From Ophioderma brevispina (lineage: Eukaryota; Echinodermata; Ophiuroidea; Amphilepidida; Ophiodermatidae): DNA of 64,000 bases. Where the stretch lies: the NCBI GenBank assembly GCA_023653785.1, contig JAMKCH010012638.1:20687-84686 (forward strand), in the 5' to 3' direction. Shown here piece by piece: positions 1 to 10,549 of the stretch; the stretch's first letter is position 1, and every line of letters starts with the position of its first letter. The notes under the pieces are model-generated. The model had not been told where the DNA came from, did not search any database, and saw only the letters and a program-made list of their open reading frames with translations. The position numbers and the translations under genes are program-made.

Positions 1-195
1 GCTGCGATGCTTATCTCGATGTATGTTTGCTGATAAAGGGAAAGCGCTGATCCTGATCTGCTGCATCCCTAGAAATGATGCTAAATGGTTTATGGTATGT
101 TGGGCCACAGTGATCAGCGGTCATTTGTGAAAGCGCTTAGAGGCCAATAGCATAAGGCGCTATATAAATCTCTGCTATTATTATTATTATTATTA
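1..195 (+). mobile_element. SINE 3' part with (TTA)n tail
   Basis: The stretch ends with the words aggcgctatataaatc and (TTA)n at about 155-195, the usual 3' end of tRNA-derived SINEs in marine deuterostomes. A related tail, gcgctttataaa followed by (TTA)n, closes the minus-strand SINE at 29681-30001. The tRNA-like head is not visible and may lie before the window. Family assignment is by tail similarity only. Confidence 0.55.
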
Positions 196-1864
196 CATGA
201 TTCTAACAAAAAATCGACCTGTTTTTTTTTTGCTTGTCCAATCATTAGATAAAGATGAGACTTTGAACTTCATATTACTAACGCACAAACAACGAAATTT
301 CATCTCCTGAACGCACACATTAGCCATGAATGCACATTTACCACGGATGGCAGCAATGATTGTTCACTAGTCCTTTCACTAACTTCTCAGACCATTCGCT
401 CCCGACTAATCTATCTGATTTAATACTTTCGCGAAATGTGTAACTACATGTAGGTTATATACACCACTAACTATCCTACATTGTAGTCTATGGAAAAAAA
501 TGACAACTTTGAGCACGTTTCTATCATATTTAAACCTCTCACAGAGGAAAGATTCAAGATTCAATTTACAACAATACCACGCCAAAGTACAGGCTAAATT
601 CACCAAATGACCAAATTTTCAACATATGGTGAGCATAAACATTTTAGTTACGAACACAGCATATCTAAACGCCCTAAAAGAAATGCTCTAAAGTCTGTAC
701 TCCTAATAGTGGGCAAATCGATGTCATATTGTTGAGCGCGAAATAAATTGCCTCACGATCCTAATGCCATTTACTTGGAGAAAACATACTAGTCTAACAT
801 GTCAATCATGAAATTCCACCACTTTTTTTTATATAACCAGTGCATTTTCAGACATTTTAAAGCAGGTTTTAGACGCCATGCAAGAAAAAAGTCCACCGAT
901 GATTTTTGAACCTTACGGCATCGGCAGCCAGATTAGCTAACTCAGGTAATTTTTGATCGGTTGATCCATGTGCAAAATAATGTCAAATTCTACGTACGGA
1001 GTTACACGATTTTATTTATAGTAATATAGCGTGTATCACTAAAAACTCACAGTTACCATTTAATTGCTCCTTCGATTACACAATAATTTTTTAAGCTTCT
1101 AGAAAAACTAAATCAGTTGGCTATTTCATTGAAAAAAAAATGCCAAACTCTCGAGATGTTTGATGTAAAGAGCATAATTATTTTTGAGCAATCCCAGATT
1201 GAAATTCAGTGTTTCTCGATGATCTGTGATACAGGATGTAATTTCAGGAGCAAAAAATGCTAACACACTGTGTCTTGATTGAAGCAGAACAATGGTGTAG
1301 TGTTGATGTTACTGGTGATATTACACAATGTTTTTAAAAGTACAATGTACTAGTGATTTTTGTCAAACCATATCAACACTATAGCCTAAGCATTATGTTT
1401 TAAATGAAAATAAATCTAAACCAGTTACAAGTCAGTCAGAAAAAGGCCGAGGGATAGCTCTTTATTGCGCCCAGTCCTTCGTATATTATCTAACTAAGAT
1501 AATTGAAAGTGGTGTTTTTGAGGTATGGATATAATCCTTTGAACACGGCAACGACTTCAATCGCTAAAACGATCAAAATTTGTCTATTTTTGTTTCAAAA
1601 AGGTCCAAATTATTAATTTTCCAGGGCATATTCAGGATAAAAAAATGCATCTAAATTAGTCCAAACAAGCCTAGTCTTTGTTGGTATTCTTTTTAGATGG
1701 CTTTCCAAATGACCTGCAAGCATTTGGGACGCCATCTCCAAAGCCTCGGCTTATGTCCACAATATAACAAAGGGAATTTTATAGGAAGCGAGACCTTTCA
1801 ACAAATTTACACTTTGAAAGCTTTAACAAATTACATACCATTTTGAAGTTTAGAAAATGTAATG
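196..1864. other. AT-rich DNA, no gene recognised
   Basis: Only short spurious reading frames are present, with no recognisable domain, splice pattern or long repeat on either strand. Confidence 0.5.
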
Positions 1865-1870
1865 AATATA

Positions 1871-2968
1871 CAGGCTGTCCCAAAAAAATGTTAACACTCG
1901 TAACGACGGCATTTTGATAAAAAGAAAAGTACGCATGGGTCTTTGTTTGGTATCTCCTTAAAGCCAATAAAACAGGCTTTAATATGCCATTTATTTCATT
2001 CCAATCCGATACGTAAAACAAAAGATATGCTTCATCAATTATGAGAGGGCAAAAGCAACTTGGTCCGATTTTTGCCTTGGAAAACTTGGAATGCATGATG
2101 CAACATGAATACACTTGCTTCATAGCACATCTTCTTTCCATCCTAAAAAGAAAACAAATAGATTTTGCAGTGTTTTTCTATTAAAGAAAGGCTTCGAGAT
2201 TGCTGCCACCGTGTTTTAACAAATGTACATTGTTGGATCTACCACAATTGCTCTTCTAACAAGAGAAATGTTGGCTTGAGTTTTTGCCATTCTGGTCCGT
2301 GGATCTGTATGGCCTGCCACTGGTGTCTTTATTTCCAATTCTGCCTGCTTCATTAGTTCATGTAGGCTCATTATCAGAAGTTTCCCTTTCTTTTTTGTTT
2401 ACTTTCGTGTTTTTGCTGGTTATTCTGCCTATAAAATCATAGATTTTATTGGAAGGGACCGGGAATCCAATAAGGAAGTGTCTGATTATTTGGTTTAATT
2501 TGGTTTGGTTTAACATTCTGTGTAGTTTTGAGCGATTTGATAGGACTAACTCTGCTAATGAAAGTAAACTGACTGATTAATATTTGAAAAATACAAAGTA
2601 TATTTCTGATCATAAAGACAATTATCACACTTTATGATAATAATGAAGTTCAAAAGGGATTGTCAATATCTTCAATAAGTTCAATTGCCAATCAATAACA
2701 CAATCAATAACCCAAATTGATTATGTAACAAAATCATGTTTCACACAATCTTACAATGTTACTATTGCAAATCGGACCAATCCGAAATTGTACTCTCGTT
2801 TTTGACGAAGCATATCTTTTGTTCTACATATCGCATTGAAATGAAATAAACGGCAAATAAAAGCATATTTAGTTAGATTTAAGGGCATACCAAACAAAGA
2901 CCCATGCGTACTTTATTTTTTTACAAAATGCCTGTGTCCCGAGTGTTAACATTTTTTGGGATAGCCTG
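1871..2968. mobile_element. DNA transposon with ~200-bp TIRs
   Basis: About 200 bases at 1867-2065 reappear inverted at 2776-2974. Shared blocks include cagg, then cccaaaaaa and tgttaacactcg, then agtacgcatgggtctttgtt and aaaagatatgcttc. Both ends read atatacagg outward-in, so the element proper probably starts at CAGG and is flanked by TA, as in the Tc1/mariner superfamily. The 0.7-kb interior shows no convincing transposase, so this is probably a non-autonomous or heavily decayed copy. The 120-codon frame on the minus strand here is made of TIR sequence and is not a gene. Confidence 0.75.
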
Positions 2969-2974
2969 TATATA

Positions 2975-3315
2975 GAATATCTCACAAAATCCTAAACTGT
3001 CAGTTAGAACCTTGTAAGTCTCAGCTCTTGATTTGTTACTGTCAGATGAATGGATTGATGTTCACATGGGCAGGTTTGCACAAATCAATACATGATTCAT
3101 TTTTTTAAACAATGGAGTTTGCTATAATATTCTTTCATTTGTAAAAATGGTGACATGTACGGTTGTATATTCCCGTATAAGCAATAAATAATGTGATGTT
3201 GTTAAATCTGCAGAGTCTTTCATTTATTATCGCAGTGTATTGTTAGACGGAAGCGTGGGGGCTCGAGCAAAATGAAAACCGAATTAGTATATTTTGTTAT
3301 GTTTAGTACTGAGAG
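2975..3315. other. unique-looking spacer
   Basis: AT-rich DNA between two transposons. No reading frame or repeat is supported. Confidence 0.4.
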
Positions 3316-3324
3316 AAATCAGCT

Positions 3325-3777
3325 TACGGCGGTCCGGTAAATATTTCCCTCGGTGTAGTCTGTGTCACAGACTTCGAAAGATATTATCTAAATTGGTACT
3401 GCGCGAGAGATTAACGCTATCGGTCCCTCGTCGAGATTGTGTGTTGATGAAACTAAATCTCAAATACCTCCGGAAAACAAAGGGGTTCTATTGATGTTTT
3501 TGCATCAAAAGGGTCGGTTACTTTGTTTTGTTTTGAAAAAGTATCGTAATTGGGTCTGAACCTATAGAACCTAGCGAGAAAATTGAGCATTTTTATTGGG
3601 TACTTCTGTGCTCACAAACACGAAAAGTGAACACGCAATCGCTACGGTCGCATCCATTTTTCCCACAATGCCTTTCGATATTTTTCTAGCCTTGAGAATT
3701 TTCAAACACTGCTTTCAATTTGCGCCATTTTTTTTTAAATTTTAGAAACAGAATTACGTACTTACCGGACCGCCGTA
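3325..3777. mobile_element. MITE with 16-bp TIRs and 9-bp TSD
   Basis: Perfect 16-bp terminal inverted repeats tacggcggtccggtaa (3325-3340) and ttaccggaccgccgta (3762-3777) bound a 453-bp segment. The same nine bases, aaatcagct, directly abut both ends (3316-3324 and 3778-3786), which is a clean target-site duplication. A 9-bp duplication is known for Mutator/MULE and some Merlin-type elements; hAT usually makes 8 bp. The interior has no transposase, so this is a non-autonomous element. The exact duplication points to a fairly recent insertion. Confidence 0.85.
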
Positions 3778-3815
3778 AAATCAGCTCTTCATGATCTAGT
3801 TTTAAAAGACTATAG

Positions 3816-4060
3816 TAGCCGTCACAAAAGAACGGCCCTCGCTTGACTGCGTATAAGCTCGCGATCAGCTAATGAGCGATATGGGCCTATTTACTCTTTA
3901 CGAAACTTGCTCGGAAGTCGAACGCGCAATCAGCCAATCAGATTAACGCGCTGTTGTTATGGCTTTGACCTGATTCAAAAGGCCAATCGGACCCACACTT
4001 CCGTGTTTACGCACGATACGCCCCATTTTGAGAAGCGAGGGTCGTTCTTTTGTGACAGCT
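3816..4060. mobile_element. short MITE (~245 bp)
   Basis: The terminal block gtcacaaaagaacg followed by ccctcgctt (3821-3843) recurs inverted at 4034-4056 with a single mismatch. The flanking octamers actatagt and attagagt agree at 6 of 8 positions, compatible with an aged 8-bp target duplication as made by hAT elements. There is no coding capacity. It sits 38 bp from the previous MITE and 61 bp from the next transposon. Confidence 0.7.
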
Positions 4061-4121
4061 ATTAGAGTAATCATTAATATGATTGTTTAGTTACATGTTG
4101 TTTCAATCAGTTTTCAAAATA

Positions 4122-5668
4122 CACTGTTGCCCACAAAGTTGGAATAATTTTTTCAGACCCAATATTAAAACGTATTTCTATTGGAACGCCTCAGTAATCA
4201 TATTCGAGTAGGTGAATGATTACATAATGAGTCTCCACTACCCAGGTGAATTGAATCCATGCATAATTTTGAATTACGTGCAATGCCTTTGGTTGGGAGC
4301 TATAAAAGGCCAGACGTCTGTTGTTTGTTCCTTTTCCCTGCTCCAAGCCTGTGTGCAACGAGCCTACGTTTGTCAGAGTTGTTGGTTTACAACAAAAACT
4401 GACACAGAGGTTCCCTAGGCTATGCCTCGTCCCACGACATATTGTCAATACGCCGAAGATTCCATCGGGATATCGCAGAGTACGGTCTGTAAAATCCCCA
4501 GACATCATAGTGTTTGAGGCCACGAAAATCTCCAGGACGACCACGATTGACTACCAGACGAGATGATCGTCTACTACTTAATCTGTGACGTAGAGCCCGG
4601 AAAATGACAACGAGCCGTCTTCGTCTTTTGTAGAGAAGACACTATGGAATCAACGTTTCCCACCAAACTGTAAATCGGAGATTGCTTCAATATGGTTACC
4701 GAGCAAGACGAATGACCAAATGTCTATACCTATTACCGTTCACCACAGATTTGCTCAACTTTGCTGGGCTAGGGAGCACATATAATTATAGCTCGGACAC
4801 TAGCGACGCGTTGTCTTTATGGACGAGAGCCGCTACATCCTTGACTATCATCAAGATGGGTTCGTCGATTACGTGGTGAGAACTTCCGAGATGACTGTAT
4901 TCAGGAATCGACTCAAGGTGGTTGCGGCTCAGTGATGTATGGGCCGGTATTCATTATGGATGAAAAACGTCACTGTGGTGCCAGATGGAAACATGAAAGC
5001 CGTCGTGTACCCGGACATTCTGGAAAACCACTGCTTGCCACACGCAAGAAGGGTTTATGCAAACAATTTTCAGCTGCAAGACGACAACGCCACCCCGAAC
5101 AGGGCCGCTGTAGTGAGTAGCCAATTTCTTGAGGCAGAGGGGATGGTACAGATACCATTACCTGCTTGGTCCCTTGATATGAAGCTTATCGAGCATGCCT
5201 GGGATGCCTTAGGCCGAGCCATCATTGACACGGATAATCTTCCTTAAACTCTACAGGAGTTACCTCAGGCTCTGACCGATGAGTGGGACGTTCTGTCCAT
5301 TGACATCGTATGGACAGTATGCCACGATGTATTGACGCACTGATTTATGCCAGGGGTGTTCATACTTATGTACATTTCGATGCAGGGAATCACCAAAAAT
5401 GTGTTATCTGTAAAACTGACTGATGCGAAAATATTGTAACAAAATCCTTAAATCTGCTGTTCAGATACCCCCTTTTCCTTTCAGGCTAAGGACACCGTTC
5501 GTAAAGGGTTAATTGTGGACTAAGTTCATGGTGATATGTTCGGAAGAGACTGATCAATCAAGTAGTGTGGCGATAATACACCATAGGTATCATAAATAAC
5601 TCACACTGTTAAAATCATTCCATAAAAAGTTGGAAACAATATTTATTCCAACTTTATGGGTAACAATG
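4122..5668 (+). mobile_element. full-length Tc1-like transposon (dead)
   Basis: The ends read cactgttgcccacaaagttg (left) and, inverted, cattgttacccataaagttg (right). They are near-identical TIRs of about 27 bp, each next to a TA dinucleotide (4120-4121 and 5669-5670), the hallmark of Tc1/mariner insertion. The length, about 1.55 kb, is normal for an autonomous Tc1 element. The right end carries an extra inverted copy of the TIR core around 5622-5635, so a hairpin of about 38 bp can form there. The transposase inside is broken (see next entry). Confidence 0.85.
4340..5330 (+). pseudogene. Tc1-family transposase pseudogene
   Basis: Translating across frames gives a Tc1 transposase in the correct order: an N-terminal HTH remnant and a GRPR-type linker (about 4530), then MTTSRLRLL and VSHQTVNRRLLQYGYRARR (4600-4715). 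The first catalytic Asp follows in FMDESRY (codon 4822-4824), the second in LQDDNATPN (about 5083-5088), and the catalytic Glu in LIEHAWD (about 5190). By my count 35 residues separate the second Asp from the Glu, one more than the usual 34 of Tc1. Several stops and frame changes interrupt it, including a stop before MGRYSLWM, so it cannot make active enzyme. DDE transposases cut and join DNA at TIRs. Confidence 0.85.
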
Positions 5669-5669
5669 T

Positions 5670-7360
5670 ATATGAATTGCACAGCAAGGTGTTAAGTTTT
5701 GGATGTGTAAAAACCACTGCAGATTGCAACTCAAAACCCACCTTGGTCCTGCGGAAGGCCCATATAGGACCTTGCTTAAGAGTCTGTCCGAAATGTTTTG
5801 ATATCTCTAAATGTAACTTTTCAGATTTTGTCCATCCCACTACCCTCTAAAGAAAATAATGACCAAACGACTTCTGTTCATTGTAGGACCCTCCTTTGTG
5901 CTTATTTTCATAAAGGTGGACATACTAGTACCACACCCCCACACACACACACATACGCACACACACAAATAATATCGATACACCCACCCGATACCCTTTG
6001 ATCTTGGTTATAGTTAAAGGCCAGCAATCATCTGTGACTTTTGTTACAATTTATTCCAATAACAACTGCACTTTTTACATCATCATAATATCTCTGCAAT
6101 CAAGTACGATTCACTGCACCTGAAATTCACCCATTTCAAAATGCCTGCAAAATTTATCTGACCCTTTCTACTTCAATCAACTACAGCAAGAACTCAATCA
6201 ATTACGCTGCCAGTAGTCTCGTTACGCATGCCTCTAGTGTCAATATCAAGGGGAAAGTTCTAAACCTGTATAGTCTGTGTAGCAAATGACCTCAAGCTCG
6301 AATGCACAAGGAAACAAATTTACAAGACTCAGTTGATAAACAAGTCGTCGTACTTTTATAATAGGGAGTCACCCAGTATCAGCAGAGAATATTCGTGACT
6401 GTGTTCCACTTCCAACGTCGGAAAACCTCTGCCAAACTACGAGCTGTGTTCTGGTGCATAGCTGTCGAGGAATTTATTTGGCGTATTTCTTGTCCTCTTG
6501 ACCACTCCCTGTGGTCTTTTTCATGAAATGAACTGTAGGAGAAAGACTGGTGCACTGACATCTAACTTCAGACCGTTCTCGGCGCGATTTGCTCAATATT
6601 GGATTTCTCTTTTTTCTTGGAATTAAACACTTTCGGCAGAAATTTGAACACGTATAGGTTTGGAATTTCAACAAGACCACAAGTGCGCTTACCAAATAAG
6701 AAAGATCGATCATTTGTTGATCAAAAACAAACAGGTAAATCATTTATTATTCTACAATTAGTCTTAAAATCGTTTATTATTATTCTTAAATCTAGTTTTC
6801 CGAACAAAATGTATTGCGCTTAGTATATAGTTTAATTTTGTTATTTTTTTATTTTTGAAATATAATCGTACATTATACATATTTTGGCTTCTCCAAAATT
6901 ACAGGGTGATAGGAGTAATTCTTAAAAAATTGTGAAAAGGGTCAACGATTTCATAGATTGATATATTCTTTTCGTATAATTTAAAAACAAACGTGTTGCT
7001 ATTACTCTCAATTTAAAATTATTCCATATCCACCCGCGGGTATCCACCTCACCTCACGAGCGGTTATCTAAATTATTGTTAAGGATTCACACCAGTAAAT
7101 AACAGGGGAAACAGAGGTGGTAAGTCCAGCCCCTGCTGCAAATGATGGTGGTTTTTTTGCGGACCCTCCCCTAGGTATACCCTAAAAACTGAAATCTGGG
7201 TTGCAAATCATGGTTGCTATCAATATTAAGTATAAAACCTCTAGAAATATTAAAAAGGTTGACATTAATATGTTATTTTGATCCGACAAACCAATTTTAA
7301 ACGTATTCTTACAGGGAACACCTGACTGAAAAAGTGCTCTGACCGCCAGGGTCCACGGTG
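5670..7360. other. AT-rich DNA, no gene recognised
   Basis: A short CA-rich run lies at about 5936-5968. No domain, splice structure or inverted repeat convinced me in the remainder. Confidence 0.45.
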
Positions 7361-9124
7361 CATCTCACATAGCACTATATATTGGCCCAACAATGGTTCC
7401 CCATCGGTAATCTTGGCATCGGCATTATGGGTGGCCTTTATTGGTCCTTTATTGGCTCTCCAAGGGCGATAATGGTATTCCGTTGGTAATCTTGGCATCG
7501 GTAACACATGGCTATTGCATATTGCGCCAATAATGGTTTTCCATTGGCAGCTGTGGCATCGGCTTCATATCGGCACCCCTTACTGGTCCAATATTGGTGA
7601 AGAATATTGACCCAAGACAAGCAGCCAATATAGAGCCAATTATTGGGATAACATTGGCCCATTATTGACTTAAAAGCAATTGATTGCTTAAAAATAGCAG
7701 GGCGAGAACTCAGTCAAATACATATAGGAATACACTAATATGTCTCAACAATGGATGTTTTAAACAGAGCACATTATTTCAATGACATTATACTATATTA
7801 TACCAGTTTCATTAAAAATATTAACTATGTGAGTAGCTCGAATTATTTAATTTATTTAAAAATAGCAGCTTGAAAAAAAATTCCATTAAAATAATTGTTG
7901 TAAAAGAACATAGAGCCGTCATTGGTACAACATTGGTTACAATCATTGGTTCAATATTTGTATAAAATTGGATTCTTTAAGTCCAATACCGAAATTTATT
8001 GGTCAAGCTATGAGTTGAAAAAAAAATATTGGGCGAGACGCAGTCGAGCCCAATATTTTTTCAACTCATAGCGAGACCAATAAATTTGGGTGTTGGGCGA
8101 AAACAAGAATCCAATTTTATCATTATTATGTTTTGAGAATCTTGTGTCCTATATTACTATACACATTTCATTTTAAACTTTAGCTTGGCCAGTCCATGAC
8201 TTGGGCCAATATTTTCTCTGTCAAAAATAACAATCCCCTGTCTACACCTCTTCAGATTTATCGCCGATCTGATGTTTTATAGGGATTCAGTTTGTCAACA
8301 AAAAATTGTTTCAACTTCAAGATTTCCGCGAGTTGCTCTTTGCCTACAAAGACCCGAAGTACAAGTTCATGAGTTATGTACCATGCCATGGCCATGCTAC
8401 TGTACTGACACTGACACTGGATCAAGCGATTTACCTTATAACTCCATAATTTAACTGACCTGAAAATCTTTACTCCAACAGCGGTACTCTCCCGGTGTGG
8501 GCACTATCCACACCTTTAATAAATCAATTTATCGTTGGAAATCTACTCCCAACAGCAGAAGAATTAGCCATCTCGCTAGGTAAATAAAAACAAACGCGTC
8601 TTTGACACGATTGATGCAAAATTGACACGACCGGAGATTGTGCACACGCTAGCTACTTCCGGGGTACATAATTAGCCTGAATCTTTGGCCCTCACGCGGC
8701 ATTATGCCGTATTATTCGACGAACATGGCGGGCCAGCGATGACTACCAAAGCGGCTTTAGCCTAGTGGGTTCATGTGCGCATGCGGCTTAATACTGTCTC
8801 GTTACCAGGGTGCACAGACATAAAATGCATTAGGAATGCGTTCTGTTTAAATTGAATGAAAGTTAAGGGGTATGATCCAAAGTGTTGGAAGTATTTGGAC
8901 ACCAAAGTTTCAAGAGAGCGTAGATTATTGAGAAGTGTTGTTTTTTATTGGTTTTGCACCATGGGTATAGTAATATAGGACGGAAGATTCTCAAAACATA
9001 ATAATGGCCAATATTGGGCCAATGAGCAAAATATATTTATCCAATATCGTAAGCCAATATAGGGCCAATAAATAATAAATATTGGTCAAGTATTGGACCA
9101 CCATTGCAGTGCTATCTGGGATGC
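7361..9124. mobile_element. TIR element with ATTGG/CCAAT word arrays
   Basis: The termini catctcacatagcact (7361-7376) and, inverted, catcccagatagcact (9109-9124) match at 14 of 16 bases. Just inside both ends lie degenerate arrays of attggcccaa/ccaatattgg words (7377-7680, 7920-8110 and 9005-9105). A second inverted pair is nested inside: 8122-8162 matches the complement of 8966-9006. No transposase frame was recognised, so this looks like a non-autonomous element with expanded subterminal repeats. I cannot name its superfamily. Confidence 0.65.
7968..8123. repeat. imperfect palindrome (foldback)
   Basis: Two arms of about 70 bp face each other around a 13-bp centre near 8030-8045. Shared blocks include aaattggattct, aaatttattggtc, gctatgagttgaaaaaa and aatattgggc. 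A cruciform or RNA hairpin could form. It lies inside the 7361-9124 element. Confidence 0.8.
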
Positions 9125-10340
9125 TTGTCTTCACGGGTCAGTAGCTCGAAAATGTTGGGGATAACTAACCTAATTTCATGATTGATTGGGTAGGAGATAT
9201 GAAGTTCTTCAAGCAGAATGTTAGCTTTTAGGTCTGAGATTTAAAGACCTTTTGAGAATACAGCTTATGTATGTAATTTCTTTAATACTTTCGTTTAGAT
9301 TGTTGTAATTTTCAGATGGTTCTGAGTAAGGGTTAGTAAAATTTTATTGATGCCATGCATTTTTGTCAATTTCATTAATCATTTACAGAACATAGTTGTT
9401 TTCTTGTAATTTACTTCAACACCCACTTACCATAATGCAAGATAAGACATAAACTCACCTTCATATAATAAAAGTCAAATTTACTTAAAAGCTCATAACA
9501 ATACACACAATGGCCGATTATTGATGCTAAAAGCAATGACCTACATCGCATATTTATGTTTAACAAAACTAAAACAGCTGTAACTGAAAAAATAATTAGA
9601 TTTGGGTTCTGACATTTATTATTGCTTTATTTAGGTTATTTATTTAGCTTTTATTAACCAAAATGTATGATCACTCTAAATTTGACGGAGTAAAAAGTTA
9701 ATCTTTCTATACACCATCAAATGCTATGCATGTTAATTTGTTTGTTTTTTAACATTTTAGATATAGGGTGTTCAGATATTAAACATATTACAAAATGTTT
9801 AAAAACGTGGTGCAAATAGTGTTTAGAAAGGTTTTCAGTCACTGCTTTACAGTGTTGTTTCGTGGTTTGAACTTTCGGCGTATACGCAAAAAATTAACTG
9901 TAAGCAAATATTTTAACCACTACACTCTTTTGCCCCGCCCATATAATATTTGTTTGTTTGTTGTTTTATTTGTTTGTTTGTCTCGTTAGCGTTGTGCGTT
10001 CGTGGTGAATTCTACAGAGTAGAACATAACATCTATGATAAACTGCGTCTATGACAATATTGAAAACAACTACAAAAGGTGGATGTTTCAATGTGCGCCG
10101 TGGATCTGAGAATCTTTGAATGCATTAATTAAATATTTGGTAAGTTCGAAAAATATTAATGGATTTAAAATCATAAAAATGTTTGCACTATTTTTCAACC
10201 AGAGGTTCTTTGGTTTGAACAATTTTAAGGTTTATAGCCTGTATCTGAACTTCAACAAACTGGGCAACATGAAAGTCCAGCGTAGGACGTTTTTTTTTCT
10301 AATAAAAGAGCACACATAACATTTCACCAAAACAAATCCA
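9125..10340. other. AT-rich DNA, no gene recognised
   Basis: Contains a short (GTTT)n run at about 9950-9985. The small frames here show no known domain. Confidence 0.45.
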
Positions 10341-10342
10341 TA

Positions 10343-10500
10343 AATCCTTCCTTCCTCCCTTCCCTTTCCTTCTTCCTTCCTTCACTCCTTCCTTCATTCA
10401 TTCATTCCTTCTTTTCCTTCCCTTCTTCTTCCCATTTCCCTTCTTCCGTCCTCCATTCATCTTGGTTTTCTTCTTTCTTTTTTTCGTTTTGTTGGTTTTC
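10343..10500 (+). repeat. (TTCC)n-rich polypyrimidine tract
   Basis: About 150 bases are almost purely C and T, with tandem ttcc, ttca and tccc units. It is simple-sequence DNA lying directly upstream of the LINE relic. Confidence 0.85.
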
Positions 10501-10549
10501 ACTTTTTCCTCAAAATGATCTCTATAACGGAGTGGCCGAGCTTTGTAAA

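Noticed and set aside
1779..2141. 120-codon frame on the minus strand
   Set aside because: It mostly translates a terminal inverted repeat of a DNA transposon and has no domain.
5936..5968. CA-rich run as a separate microsatellite
   Set aside because: Short and interrupted. Mentioned only within the spacer entry.
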